Positions 39,597 to 49,500 of a stretch of 64,000 nt of DNA are shown piece after piece. A program made the translations under genes and the position numbers. The stretch is taken from NCBI RefSeq assembly GCF_003151075.1, contig NZ_CP029482.1:6416001-6480000 (forward strand), given 5' to 3'. The stretch's first letter is position 1. Every line of letters starts with the position of its first letter. The DNA is from Pseudomonas sp. 31-12. GTDB lineage: Bacteria; Pseudomonadota; Gammaproteobacteria; Pseudomonadales; Pseudomonadaceae. A model generated the notes under the pieces. It searched no databases. It was not told the origin of the DNA and saw nothing but the letters and a program-made list of their open reading frames with translations.

Positions 39597-40396
39597 CACT
39601 GCGCTCTCAGCAGTTCGCGAACCTTGCTCGATGCAGCGCGGTTGCTCGCACCCAATCGACCGCTCAGGTCTCGCCCCGTCGCGGCAACATCGCCGATTGC
39701 CTGATCCAGACATTCAGCCACTCGCGCCAAGTCGGCTGCGGTTGGCTGTTCAATCTGCTCGACCGACAAGGTTTCCCACAGCAATCCAAGGCTCGCGTAG
39801 CTGTCGATGTCATACGCCATCGGTGGCACGCTGGCAGCCAACGCTTCAAGCTCCTCGACGCTGCGCAACGTCACCCGCGCCGCCGACGCCTTGCCCATCG
39901 CATGCACCATCACGCCCGGATCACGCAGGGCAATCAAGCGATTGGCCTGATACCCGTGCGCCAGAAACGCCCCGGACATCGCCTTGCCCACCAGCAAACC
40001 GATCACCGCATGGCCGGCCAACCGCGCGCGGGCATAACTGTCTGCCGCGCCGGCCAAGGCCTGATGAATGCCGAGCGCTTCTTCGCGCCGACCGTAAGCC
40101 TGGCTGGGCACATCGACGATGGCGATCAAGGCGCGCTTGTGCGGTTTATCCAGATCGGTTGCGATGACTTCGTCCACAGCCTTGGCCAGGCCCCAGCCCT
40201 CCAGCAGACCGACCTCGCCATTGCGGGCGCGGGCGAAACGGTTGTCGGGATCAGCCACCACGGCAATAAACCGAACTGGTTGATCACCCAACACACCATC
40301 AGCCACCTTTAAGGAAGCGGGCAAACCTTCGACCGGTTTCGCGCCAGCGCTCAAGGCGTTGAACCAGTTCAAACCTCTCAGGGAATACGTGCTCAT
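39593..40396 (-). CDS. mdcE: Malonate decarboxylase gamma subunit MdcE
   Basis: With MdcD it forms the decarboxylase that releases CO2 from malonyl-MdcC, giving acetyl-MdcC. The 267 residues fold as a crotonase-like carboxyltransferase domain: DVPSQAYGRREEALG, a GLLVGKAMSGAFLAHGYQANRLIAL segment and CLDQAIGDVA. The ATG overlaps the mdcD stop as ATGA, showing translational coupling. Length is usual for the gamma subunit. Confidence 0.94.
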   Translation of the reverse strand: MSTYSLRGLNWFNALSAGAKPVEGLPASLKVADGVLGDQPVRFIAVVADPDNRFARARNGEVGLLEGWGLAKAVDEVIATDLDKPHKRALIAIVDVPSQAYGRREEALGIHQALAGAADSYARARLAGHAVIGLLVGKAMSGAFLAHGYQANRLIALRDPGVMVHAMGKASAARVTLRSVEELEALAASVPPMAYDIDSYASLGLLWETLSVEQIEQPTAADLARVAECLDQAIGDVAATGRDLSGRLGASNRAASSKVRELLRAQW

Positions 40397-41244
40397 GAGC
40401 GCTCTCCTTGATACAGATCGCGAACCACTGACGGTTCAATTTGCGGCTCGGCGTCCAGACGGGCCAGCCGTTGCAGGAACAGATCAGCCTGACGGCTGCG
40501 TTGTTGTTCCGGCAAACCTTGCTTGAGCAATTCGCCGACCTGCTGCTGAATCTGCGCCACATCATCGGCGACATAACGGTCCGCCAAACCACTGGCGAAA
40601 CGCTGCTCGCCACCCGTCAGGCTCCAGATGAAAGGACGGTCGCGGGAGTCATATTCCTCAAGCCCCGCTTCCTGTTCGATCACTTGCGGGCCGTTCAAAC
40701 CAAGCCGCGCTTCCTGAGTCACCAGCAAATAGCTGCACAACCCGGCGGCAATCGACATGCCGCCAAAGCAGCCGACGCTGCCGGCAACGACACCCACCAC
40801 CGGCTGGTACTGGCGCAGATCGACAATCGCCGCATGAATATCGGCAATCGCCGCCAGCCCGAGGTTGGCTTCCTGCAAGCGCACGCCACCGGTTTCCAGC
40901 AGCAACACGGCGCGGGTCGGAATGCCGTTGCGGTTATCTTCGGCGGCCAGTTCCAGCGCACCGGCCATTTTCGCCCCACCGACTTCGCCGAGGCTGCCGC
41001 CCTGAAACGCGCCTTCGATGGCGGCGATGACCACCGGTAATCCACCGATGCTGCCCTTGGCGATCACCACGCCGTCATCGGATTGCGGCACCACGCCCTG
41101 GCGCAACAGCCACGGCGACATGACGCGTTGAAACGGGTCTAGCAGTTCGCGGAAGGTGCCAGGGTCGAGCAAGGCTTTCGCCCGTTGCCGGGCGCCGAGT
41201 TCGACGAAGCTGTGCTTGTGTAGGAGTTCTTTACTGTCAGTCAT
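40393..41244 (-). CDS. mdcD: Malonate decarboxylase beta subunit MdcD
   Basis: Carboxyltransferase-type subunit of 283 residues that works with MdcE in decarboxylation. Features include SFVELGARQRAKALLDPGTF, GSLGEVGGAKMAGALELA and the oxyanion-type GVVAGSVGCFGGMSIAAGLC segment. The start is ATG at 41244, which overlaps the end of mdcC by eight bases; the frame continues to 41391 in the mdcC region but is not conserved. GGAGATCGGTC precedes it. Confidence 0.94.
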   Translation of the reverse strand: MTDSKELLHKHSFVELGARQRAKALLDPGTFRELLDPFQRVMSPWLLRQGVVPQSDDGVVIAKGSIGGLPVVIAAIEGAFQGGSLGEVGGAKMAGALELAAEDNRNGIPTRAVLLLETGGVRLQEANLGLAAIADIHAAIVDLRQYQPVVGVVAGSVGCFGGMSIAAGLCSYLLVTQEARLGLNGPQVIEQEAGLEEYDSRDRPFIWSLTGGEQRFASGLADRYVADDVAQIQQQVGELLKQGLPEQQRSRQADLFLQRLARLDAEPQIEPSVVRDLYQGERS

Positions 41245-41536
41245 GACCGATCTCCTCAAAGCCTTGTTCCAGACGCAAACGCACCACGCCGGGTGTCGCG
41301 CCGAAATCATGGATATCGATGGCCATCGCTGGCGGAGTCTGACCGTCGAACATCCGTGCAAACAGGTGCTGCCAGCGTTGTTGCGCGCCATTGACCGAGG
41401 TCTGCACCTTAATCGTCAGCGTGCCCGCCTGACCCGGTTCGATCAGCACTTCCAGATCGCCCGAACCGACACAGCCCACCAGCGTACGGCCCCGTGGCGG
41501 CTGCCCGGCGGGGAATTCAAAGGATAAGGTTTCCAT
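41237..41536 (-). CDS. mdcC: Malonate decarboxylase acyl carrier protein MdcC (delta subunit)
   Basis: Small acyl carrier of 99 residues that holds the substrate on a modified dephospho-CoA arm. The likely attachment serine is Ser25 in GCVGSGDLEV. The sequence also has LIEPGQAGTLTIKVQTSVNG. The start ATG overlaps the mdcB stop as TGATG. It is modified by the products of mdcB and mdcG and moves between MdcA, MdcH and MdcD/E. Confidence 0.92.
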   Translation of the reverse strand: METLSFEFPAGQPPRGRTLVGCVGSGDLEVLIEPGQAGTLTIKVQTSVNGAQQRWQHLFARMFDGQTPPAMAIDIHDFGATPGVVRLRLEQGFEEIGHD

Positions 41537-42393
41537 CAGAAAGCTCCGGACTCGATGCGGTCGATAAACAGGCAGGCGGCGAGCAAATCCGCGGCACCAC
41601 CGGGCGACGCATTCAATGCGATTAATTGTTCGTCCAGCTCGTGCAAACGGCGGCGACCAGCGAGGCTGGCGCTGCCACCGGCGTCGAGTACGGCCTGGGC
41701 ACCGAGTTGCATGGTCTGCAGACCGTGTTCGCCAGCGCGGTAGAGCACGCAGGTGTCGGCCAGATCCGTCATGATCGCCAGCAAGGCATCGAGCCGGGCG
41801 TTCTGCTCACCATGGCCAACGGCACGGCTGCGTTTGAGTTGCGGCAGTGCCCGTTGCTGCACCGACGGAAAGCCCAGTTGAGCTTCCTCACGGGCACCGC
41901 GCACGCCATAGCGTTGGGCGACTTGAGCGCCATGGCTGAGTGGACGTGGCGCGTAACGGTCATCAAGTAGCGCGAGGCGTGCTGCGCGCACAGCAATCGA
42001 ACCTGCGGCACTGGATTCAGGTTCAAGCGCGCAGGCCGTGACCAACAGACCCAAGGCCCAGATCGCCCCGCGATGAGTGTTCACGCCGCCGGTGGTGGCG
42101 AGCATCGCTTGCTCCCCTTCCCGACCAATGCGCCCGACGGCTTCGCGCAGCGGCACGCCGACTTCGCCAAGCTCAATGGCCGCTTCCGCCATTTCCTTGA
42201 ACGCAGGCCACAGGGACAGCGCCGAGGCGTGCATCAGCCCGAGGTGCAAATCGGTATGGGCGCCATTGCCACGACGGTCGACCAATGCCGGTTTCGGCGA
42301 CAGGTCCGCTTCGTCGATCAGCGCGTCCACGGCCAGGTCCGCCAGCCGTTCAGCCAGGGAAAGCGTTTTCGGTTGCAGGTTGAATGCGTGCAT
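41536..42393 (-). CDS. mdcB: Triphosphoribosyl-dephospho-CoA synthase MdcB
   Basis: Makes the precursor of the MdcC prosthetic group from dephospho-CoA and ATP. The 285 residues show the CitG-like motifs [37 protein letters not shown] and the C-terminal [16 protein letters not shown]. The ATG at 42393 shares a base with the mdcA stop (TAATG). The frame extends to 42441 inside mdcA but is not used. Confidence 0.93.
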   Translation of the reverse strand: MHAFNLQPKTLSLAERLADLAVDALIDEADLSPKPALVDRRGNGAHTDLHLGLMHASALSLWPAFKEMAEAAIELGEVGVPLREAVGRIGREGEQAMLATTGGVNTHRGAIWALGLLVTACALEPESSAAGSIAVRAARLALLDDRYAPRPLSHGAQVAQRYGVRGAREEAQLGFPSVQQRALPQLKRSRAVGHGEQNARLDALLAIMTDLADTCVLYRAGEHGLQTMQLGAQAVLDAGGSASLAGRRRLHELDEQLIALNASPGGAADLLAACLFIDRIESGAF

Positions 42394-44063
42394 TACCAGC
42401 TCCTGAACTTGGCGGGCGGGTTGTAGAGGCCACCGGACCACTCGACCAGATCCGCCACGCTTTTGGCGGCGAGCAATTCGCGGGTGGCGTCGGTGCGGCG
42501 AATGCCGAGGTCTTCGGGCAAGGCGATCAGGCCTTCGCGGCGCATGCGTGCGGTGTCTTTGGGGTTGTGGCGCAGGCCGATGGCGGTCACTCCGGCGACG
42601 GCGGCGATCATCGCCTGACGTTCTTCCAGCGAGCGGGCCTTGTACAGATAGGCGATACCTTCTTCGGTCAGCAGGTGGGTGACGTCGTCGCCGTAGACCA
42701 TGATCGGCGCCAGCGGCATGCCGCTTTTCTTCGCCACTTCTATTGCATCGAGGGTTTCGACGAAGGTCGGTTTGCCGCCTTCCTGGAAGGTCTCGACCAT
42801 TTGCACCACGAGTTTTTTACCGCGTTCGAGCAAGGCTTCGGGCGCATCCTCATGACGCATGTCGAGCCAGGCCGGCGTGCTGTGACGGCGACCGCGCGGG
42901 TCGTGGCCCATGTTCGGCGCGCCGCCGAAACCGGCCAAACGACCACGCGTTACGGTAGAGGAATGGCCGTCGCCATCGACTTGCAGGGTGGCGCCGATGA
43001 ACAGGTCCACCGCGTATTGCCCGGCCAGTTGGCAGAACATTCGGTTGGAACGTAGAGATCCGTCGCGCCCGGTGAAGAACACGTCGGGGCGCGCGGCGAT
43101 GTAGTTTTCCATCCCCAGTTCAGTGCCGAAGCAATGCACGCTTTCGACCCAGCCACTTTCGATCGCAGGGATCAGCGTCGGGTGCGGATTGAGCGTCCAG
43201 TTGCGGCAGATCTTGCCTTTGAGGCCGAGGGATTCGCCGTAGGTCGGCAGGATCAGTTCGATGGCGGCGGTGTTGAAACCGATGCCGTGGTTCAGCGACT
43301 GGACGTTGTGTTTCTCGTAGATCCCACGAATCGCCATCATCGCCATCAACACGTGCACAGGCTTGATGTGCCGTGGGTCGCGGGTGAACAGCGGTTCGAT
43401 GTAGAACGGCTTGTCGGCCACCACCACGAAATCGACCCAGGACGCGGGGATGTCGACGCGCGGCAGGTCGCTGACATCGTCTACCAGTTGATTGACCTGG
43501 ACGATGACGATGCCGTCGCTGAAGGCGGCCGGTTCGATCAATGCGGGGGTGTCTTCGGTGCTCGGGCCGGTGTAGATGTTGCCGGCACGGTCGGCCATGA
43601 AACCGGCCGAGAGCACGACGTTGGGAATCAGGTCGACCACCAGCCGCGCATAGAGCTCGATGTAGGTGTGGATCGCGCCGATTTCCAGCAGGCCGTCTTC
43701 CAGCAACTGGCTGATGCGCAGGCTTTGGGTGCCGGCAAAGGAGAAGTCGAGCTTGCGGGCGATTCCGCGTTCAAACAGGTCCAGGTGCTCGGAGCGGCCG
43801 ACGCTGGGCATGATCATGTGCAGGTCATGCAGCTTGGCGGGATCGGCCTTGGCCAGGGAGCGGGAGAGGAAATCCGCCTGCTTCTGGTTATTGCCCTCCA
43901 GCACCACACGGTCGCCGGGCAGGATCAAGGCCTCCAGCGCTGCGACGATGTTGTCGGTGGGCAGCACCACACCGTCGGCCAGACCGCGCACAAGCTCGAG
44001 ACGCCGCTGCTTTTCGCTGCGCCGCCGCGTCCATCGCGAGTCGGGGGATATTGTTGTTGTCAT
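42393..44063 (-). CDS. mdcA: Malonate decarboxylase alpha subunit (acetyl-ACP:malonate transferase)
   Basis: First gene of the operon, 556 residues. It exchanges acetyl for malonyl on MdcC, keeping the cycle running. It has the CoA-transferase family appearance: [50 protein letters not shown] and [37 protein letters not shown] lies five bases before the ATG at 44063; an in-frame GTG two codons earlier overlaps the site. The upstream 230 bases hold a REP palindrome and the probable promoter, presumably controlled by MdcR. Confidence 0.95.
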   Translation of the reverse strand: MTTTISPDSRWTRRRSEKQRRLELVRGLADGVVLPTDNIVAALEALILPGDRVVLEGNNQKQADFLSRSLAKADPAKLHDLHMIMPSVGRSEHLDLFERGIARKLDFSFAGTQSLRISQLLEDGLLEIGAIHTYIELYARLVVDLIPNVVLSAGFMADRAGNIYTGPSTEDTPALIEPAAFSDGIVIVQVNQLVDDVSDLPRVDIPASWVDFVVVADKPFYIEPLFTRDPRHIKPVHVLMAMMAIRGIYEKHNVQSLNHGIGFNTAAIELILPTYGESLGLKGKICRNWTLNPHPTLIPAIESGWVESVHCFGTELGMENYIAARPDVFFTGRDGSLRSNRMFCQLAGQYAVDLFIGATLQVDGDGHSSTVTRGRLAGFGGAPNMGHDPRGRRHSTPAWLDMRHEDAPEALLERGKKLVVQMVETFQEGGKPTFVETLDAIEVAKKSGMPLAPIMVYGDDVTHLLTEEGIAYLYKARSLEERQAMIAAVAGVTAIGLRHNPKDTARMRREGLIALPEDLGIRRTDATRELLAAKSVADLVEWSGGLYNPPAKFRSW

Positions 44064-44177
44064 GACCACTCCACGGGTTCGCTGTCGTGGGAGTCACCTT
44101 AGGAGTGTTGGGTGGGGGGCATCAATCAAGCAGAGCGTTGGATCGTTACGGCCAGGGTAATGGTTTCCAGGGCCGAC

Positions 44178-44257
44178 GCCATCGCGAGCAGGCTCGCTCC
44201 CACATTGGATCTGCGGCGCACACAAAACCCCTGTGGGAGCGAGCCTGCTCGCGATGG
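44178..44257. repeat. REP-type palindrome pair
   Basis: Facing GCCATCGCGAGCAGGCTCGC units with a 35-base spacer lie between the mdc operon and the HEPN gene. Confidence 0.85.
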
Positions 44258-44294
44258 GGCCAGAATGGTCGCCGCAGTTTTCAATGAAGAATAA

Positions 44295-44720
44295 TTACAG
44301 CCCTGCCATCTGCTGTTGCACATGAACTAGCAACTGTTCAGCACTTTCCAACAGCTGCGCCAACAACGCCGGATCTTCATCCATATAGCCTTCGTACTCC
44401 GCCAGGTTCCGTCGCTCATGGCACAGGGCGAACAACCGAACCTGTACTTTGCCGATATCTGCGGTATGAACCAGACACTGGAACACCAGATATCGCTTGT
44501 CCGAACGGTAGCCACACAAGCGAAGAGCTGTCAGTGCAAGCGCGTGGGCAGCGTTGTAAGCCAGGTCGAATCGACTTGCGAAGGACAGCGAGCATGTTTG
44601 CGCATCTTTCAATCGATCCACAGCCGAACGCATCAACCCGTCACATTCCTTGCGATCCGGCGGCTCGGCTTTCAGTCCGCCGCTACGTAACAGGTTCTCC
44701 AGATTCTCGTTGCTGCCCAT
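44295..44720 (-). CDS. HEPN-domain protein, putative toxin of a MNT/HEPN pair
   Basis: A 141-residue helical protein of the HEPN superfamily, a fold often used by RNase toxins paired with a nucleotidyltransferase. The segment SRFDLAYNAAHALALTALRLCGYRS is a typical HEPN helix pair. The catalytic region reads CHERRNLAEYEG (100-111). The common HEPN R-x4-6-H pair is not evident there: the position where histidine is expected carries Glu108, although His101 precedes. The start overlaps the upstream nucleotidyltransferase gene by 38 bases, so they are translated together. It could be an RNase with a variant active site or an inactive member. Confidence 0.72.
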   Translation of the reverse strand: MGSNENLENLLRSGGLKAEPPDRKECDGLMRSAVDRLKDAQTCSLSFASRFDLAYNAAHALALTALRLCGYRSDKRYLVFQCLVHTADIGKVQVRLFALCHERRNLAEYEGYMDEDPALLAQLLESAEQLLVHVQQQMAGL

Positions 44721-45312
44721 CCTTGGACTCCAAAGGGTTTTCCCCCATCAGGTTGATCTTGTCCTGCTGCGCTACCCGCACGACGAAGCTGTTTTCAGCC
44801 GCCAGTTTTGCGGCCCAGTCATCGGGGGTGTAGAGCGTCGGATTGAGGACGCGGCCTAATTGCTCCTCCAGAGGCATAAGCCGCTCCATCACTTCACTGT
44901 AGTGCAGGCCTTCGCCGATCAGCATGAGATCAATGTCACTGGATGCGTTTGCCGAATCCTTGGCGATTGAACCGTACACAAATGCCCAGGTGATCTGTTC
45001 AGCAAAGGGTTGAAGCGCCTGACGCAGAGGCTCGGCAATGCCAAACGTTTTGCGGGCGATGCCCAACAGCTCGGCATAGATCGGGCACTGCGGATTGGCT
45101 TGATAGTGGGTCTGGTTGCCCTGGCGGCTCAGGGTCAACACGCCTGCCTGTTGCAACCGATCCAGCTCGCGCATGAGGCTGCCTTTACCCACTTGAGCCC
45201 AGCGGGCGATCTCGTTGGCGTAAAAACTTCGGTCGGGTTTGCCGAACAACAAGCCCAGCACTTTTTGCTGAGTGGTGGTGAACAGGGCTTCGCTGAGGGA
45301 AAGGTTTTTCAC
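44683..45312 (-). CDS. wHTH-nucleotidyltransferase fusion (MNT), putative antitoxin/regulator
   Basis: A 209-residue two-domain protein. Residues 1-75 form a winged helix (FYANEIARWAQVGKGSLMRELDRLQQAGVLTLSRQGNQ). Residues 95-209 form a minimal nucleotidyltransferase with VYGSIAKDSANASSDIDLML (112-131), giving the GS-x10-DxD motif with Gly114, Ser115, Asp126 and Asp128 intact. In MNT/HEPN pairs the nucleotidyltransferase AMPylates the HEPN toxin; the added winged helix suggests it also binds its own promoter. A perfect inverted repeat starts 17 bases upstream. It is the first gene of a two-gene unit. Confidence 0.8.
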   Translation of the reverse strand: MKNLSLSEALFTTTQQKVLGLLFGKPDRSFYANEIARWAQVGKGSLMRELDRLQQAGVLTLSRQGNQTHYQANPQCPIYAELLGIARKTFGIAEPLRQALQPFAEQITWAFVYGSIAKDSANASSDIDLMLIGEGLHYSEVMERLMPLEEQLGRVLNPTLYTPDDWAAKLAAENSFVVRVAQQDKINLMGENPLESKDGQQRESGEPVT

Positions 45313-45328
45313 AGTGGCAACCGATGAG

Positions 45329-45362
45329 TCCCAAAAAGGGAACGATAGGTCCCTTTTTGGGA
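45329..45362. promoter_or_regulatory. Perfect 13-bp inverted repeat, candidate operator of the MNT/HEPN pair
   Basis: TCCCAAAAAGGGA (45329-45341) and its exact complement TCCCTTTTTGGGA (45350-45362) are separated by 8 bases; each half is itself nearly palindromic. It lies 17 bases from the minus-strand start at 45312, in the promoter region, so binding by the winged-helix protein would block transcription. The rest of the 304-base gap to 45616 shows only a small CCATTC/GAATGG hairpin near 45571-45586. Confidence 0.65.
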
Positions 45363-45616
45363 ATCTTCAACCTTCGACGGCCGATTGGGGGTTTGTGTTT
45401 AAAAGTTTGTCCGCAGAAACGGTGAGAGGCTACGCGGTCTGGCGTCGCGGCCTACAGCAATGCCGGAAGCCGCTGACTGGTGGGGTTTTGCGCTGATCGT
45501 TATCGTTTATGGATCGCTGACAATTCAGCGATCGGGTCTGGAACCCCCGAAAAGACGGAGAAAAAGCGCCATTCATTTCGAATGGACCAACGCCAATCTG
45601 TAATCGGAAACTCATA

Positions 45617-46003
45617 ATGTCCAAGGTAACGACCAACCCAGCAGATAACACTGACACCGACTCCCAAGCTTCCCTCGAAGCCGAGAAGCTCAAGGAAGCC
45701 GCCGACCGTGCCTTCGCCCATTACTTCCCCCCCGCCCATGAAAAACCGGGCAAGCGCCGCAAACACCCCCTCTTCACCGTCTCCCCCGACATAGACACAG
45801 AAGCCCTTCTGGCCAACGCCTCCGAAGACTTGCTGTCGATCAGCGCCATTGCGGCCGATCTGGCGGACGATGTTGAAGGTTCGCGCCGGTCGGTAGCCTT
45901 GGCGCTTAGCCGTATGGCGGATGGGGTGCAGTTGTTGGTGGAGCGGGCGCTGGATCATAACGAGGCGTTGCAGATGCAGATGCGGGCTCAGGCCAAGGTT
46001 TAG
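45617..46003 (+). CDS. DUF6124 family protein
   Basis: A 128-residue acidic protein without a signal peptide. It matches the pattern of the small Pseudomonas DUF6124 proteins: a disordered charged N terminus, then DRAFAHYFPPA, FTVSPDIDTEALLANASEDLLSISAIAADLADDVEG, RRSVALALSRMADGVQLLVERAL. The last 70 residues should form helices. Function is unknown; these proteins occur in many copies as isolated genes in pseudomonads. The ATG is not preceded by a strong ribosome site. It stands alone between the MNT/HEPN unit and the chp cluster. Confidence 0.8.
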   Translation: MSKVTTNPADNTDTDSQASLEAEKLKEAADRAFAHYFPPAHEKPGKRRKHPLFTVSPDIDTEALLANASEDLLSISAIAADLADDVEGSRRSVALALSRMADGVQLLVERALDHNEALQMQMRAQAKV

Positions 46004-46031
46004 TCGTCAGGTTTGAGGTGAATTGAAGGCC

Positions 46032-46109
46032 GCCATCGCGAGCAGGCTCGCTCCCACAGGTTTTGCGTACGCCGCAAATTCAATGTGGGAGCGAGCCTGC
46101 TCGCGATGG
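46032..46109. repeat. REP-type palindrome pair
   Basis: Facing GCCATCGCGAGCAGGCTCGC units with a 25-base spacer lie just before the end of chpC. Confidence 0.85.
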
Positions 46110-46115
46110 GGCCAG

Positions 46116-46571
46116 TCAGATCAACCCGGCATTCACAAGTAGTTTTTCCAGCGCCAGCAAGTCAGGGACTTTGGCGACTTGCTCCCCCACCTGCACCGCC
46201 GCCTGTTCCAGCGGACACAACGGCACATCGACATAACTCAACTGACTGTCGAGCTTGTACGACCGCGGAATCCCCTGCACCAGCAACGCAATGAACTTCA
46301 GCTCCGGCCGCCCACCGAGCGCATTGAGAATCACGATCCGCGCGCGCTCGCCGATGACGATTTTCTGGCCGCACGCCGACTCGAAACTCAGCAACGGAAT
46401 CTGCCGGTCCCGCCACGTCACCAACCCCAGGTACCACGGCGGCGTGTCCAGATCGAACGCCCCCGGTTGATAGTCAATCAACTCCGCCACCGCCACGTTC
46501 GGCAGGATCAGACTGCGGTCGGCCAAGGGCAACAGCAGGCCGGTGAGGTTGCTGGTGCGATGCTCAAGCAT
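46116..46571 (-). CDS. chpC: ChpC, CheW-like adaptor of the Chp system
   Basis: A 151-residue CheW-domain protein, the last gene of the twitching chemosensory operon. It contains RSLILPNVAVAELIDYQPG, PWYLGLVTWRDRQIPLLSFE and IVILNALGG, the CheW adaptor pattern. The start overlaps the end of chpA by eight bases, so expression is coupled. It probably links additional signals to the ChpA kinase. ChpB and the AraC-like ChpD/ChpE genes sometimes found here are absent. Confidence 0.88.
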   Translation of the reverse strand: MLEHRTSNLTGLLLPLADRSLILPNVAVAELIDYQPGAFDLDTPPWYLGLVTWRDRQIPLLSFESACGQKIVIGERARIVILNALGGRPELKFIALLVQGIPRSYKLDSQLSYVDVPLCPLEQAAVQVGEQVAKVPDLLALEKLLVNAGLI

Positions 46572-49500
46572 GGGTTTTGCTCCACAACGCGATGCTGTCG
46601 AGCAGCACCGATTCCTGGTACGGCTTGCCGAGGTAGTCGTTGACGCCGATGGCCATGGCGCGGTCGCGGTGTTTCTGGCCGGTGCGGGAGGTGATCATGA
46701 TGATCGGCAGGTGCTGCAAACGTTCGTCGCTGCGCACTTGGGTCGCCACTTCGAAACCGTCCATGCGCGGCATTTCGATGTCCAGCAGCATCACGTCCGG
46801 CAGGTGATCTTCGAGCAGCAGCATGGCGTCGACACCGTCCTTGGCGGTCAGCACGCTCATGCCGTGGCGCTCCAACAGACGGCTGGTGACCTTGCGCACG
46901 GTGACCGAATCGTCGACCACCAGCACCAGCAGCGGTTTATGCGGCTCGACCTCAACGTCTTGTGTCGCCGGCTGTTGCGGCACACGGGCCTGCATGGCGC
47001 GGATCGGCGCGAGCAAATCGAGAATCAGCACCACCCGGCCATCGCCCAGAATCGTCGCCCCGGACAGCCCCTGCACCGCCGCAAACTGCGGGCCGAGGCT
47101 TTTGACCACGATCTCGCGTGTGCCGGCCATGGAATCAACTTGCACGGCGATATGCCGCTCGTTGCATTGCACCAGCAACACCGGCAGCGGCAGGCTCTGG
47201 CCCAACAGTTTCGGACGAGTGCTGGTTTTCAGCAGCTCGCCCAGATAACACAGTTCATAACGCTGCCCGGCGTATTCGTAAGTCGGCGGATCAAGCCGGT
47301 AATGCCCTTCGAGTTCATTGGGCAACACGCGAACGATGCCATCGATGGTGTTCAGCGGGATCGCGTATTGATCTTCCAGGCACTGCACCATCAACGCACG
47401 GTTGACCGACACGGTGAACGGCAGGCGAATCCGGAAATGCACGCCCTGCCCCGGTGTCGAGTCAATGACCATGGTACCGCCGAGTTGCCGAACCTCTTCG
47501 TGAACCACGTCCATGCCCACGCCACGCCCGGAAATCTGGGTGATTTTCTCGGCGGTGGAGAACCCCGGTTGCAGGATGAATTGCAGCACGTCGCGGTCGC
47601 TGATATCGGCGTCCGCGGCCAGCAGGCCGCGCTTGATCGCCTTGCGCCGCACTGCCTCCAGCGGCACGCCGGCGCCGTCGTCGCGGATGTCGAAAATGAT
47701 GTCGCCGCCCTCGCGGGACAGGTCGAGGGTGATCCGCCCTTGAGCCGGTTTGCCCGCCGCGATACGCACCTCGGCCGATTCCAGGCCGTGGTCCACGGCG
47801 TTGCGCAGCATGTGTTCCAGCGGTGCCGCCATGCGCTCAAGCACGTTACGATCCATCTCGCCTTCGGCGTTGCCGACGATAAATTCGACGTCTTTGCCCA
47901 GCTCACCGGAAACCTGGCGGACGATGCGCTTCAAACGCGGCAACATGCGCTCGAACGGGACCATGCGCGTACGCATCAGGCCTTCCTGCAATTCGGTGTT
48001 AATGCGGCCCTGTTGTTGCAGCAGGTTTTCCGCGTCCTGATTGCGTCGGTCGAGGGTTTCCTTGAGGTCGAGCAGGTCGGAGGCGGATTCGAACAGCGCC
48101 CGCGACAGTTGCTGCAACTGCGAGTGACGGTCCATTTCCAGCGGATCGAATTCTTCGTAGCCCAGGCGTTCGGCGTCGACTTGCTGACGACTGAGTATCC
48201 GTCCCTGGGTTTCGGTATCGAGTCGACGCAACTGATCGCGCATGCGCTCGATGGTGGTTTCCATCTCGCTCAGGGCCACCTGCGCATCGTTGACCTGTTG
48301 CTCGATACGGCCACGGAAGATCGACGTTTCGCCAGCCAGGTTGACCAGGTCATCGAGCAGTTCGGCCGAGACCTTGACCATGTCGGCGCCCGCTTCGGGT
48401 TGCGGCGTCGGGGCGTCGGGTTTCGGTGTGGCGGGCACCACCACCGGCGTATCAGGAACGGATGGATGACTGAAATTCTTGATCGCGTCGATCAACCGAT
48501 CGGGCGAGGGCAACGGCTGGCCGGCGCGGCTGGCATCGAGCATTTGCGCCAGTCGGTCGTGACTGCTTTGTAGCAGCGCGAACAGCGCCGGGGTCGGTTG
48601 CAGCACGCCAGCGGACAGGCCTTCGTAGAGGAATTCCAGCTCGTGGGCGAGGTCGCCGATGGGGGCGATTTCCACCATCCGCGCGCCGCCCTTGAGCGTG
48701 TGCAGGTCGCGCAACAGGGTTTCCACTTCCTGACGGTTCGACGGCTCGGCTTGCCAGCGCACAAGGGCCGCGCCGGAGTTTTCGATGATGTCGAAACCTT
48801 CCTCAAGGAAGATCTCCAGCAGCTCGGGATCATGGCCCGGCGAGTCATTAGCCGGCGCGGGCTCCGCCGCTTCGGCAGTGTTGGTGTTGCCGTGGCGGAA
48901 CTCGCGAATCGCTTCGATCAGTTCGTTCGGGGCGCCCAGGGTGTGCTGGTTCTGCAACTGCTCAAGCAGCACCGCGAGGCGGTCATGGCTTTGTTGCAGC
49001 AGCTGCGCCAGGGTTTCACTGTGGCTGTAACGGCGGTCCACCAGGCCTTCGTAAAGGCTTTCCAATTCATGAGCCAGGTCGCCGACCGGCTCGACCTCGG
49101 CCATCCGCGCCCCGCCCTTGAGGGTGTGTAAATCGCGCTGCAAGGATGACAACGGCGCGGCGTTGTCCGGGTCGCTCAGCCAGCGCTGCAAGGCCTGGCC
49201 GGCGCTCTCGAGAATATCCACTGCCTCTTCGAGGAAGATCGAAACGATCTCGTCATCGAGTTCGACCTGAGTCGCGGTCTGTTCCAGTTCTGCGGTGGCG
49301 CTGCCCAGTTCGCGGATGCTCAGGGTGCGGCTGCCGTCGCTGCGGATCAGGCCCATGGACGACGGATCCAGGCTTTCATCGAGCAAGCCACGCAACGCCC
49401 GGATGCGCTCCGGTTGTGGGCTGACTTCCTGACCGGCAGCCAGTTCGTCGAGCATGTTGATCAGCGCTTCGTGGGCGCTTTGCGCCTCGTGGAAAAAGCG

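Noticed and set aside
46543..48573. Plus-strand open frame of 676 codons over chpA
   Set aside because: Antisense to the CheA core of chpA; no start site or domain.
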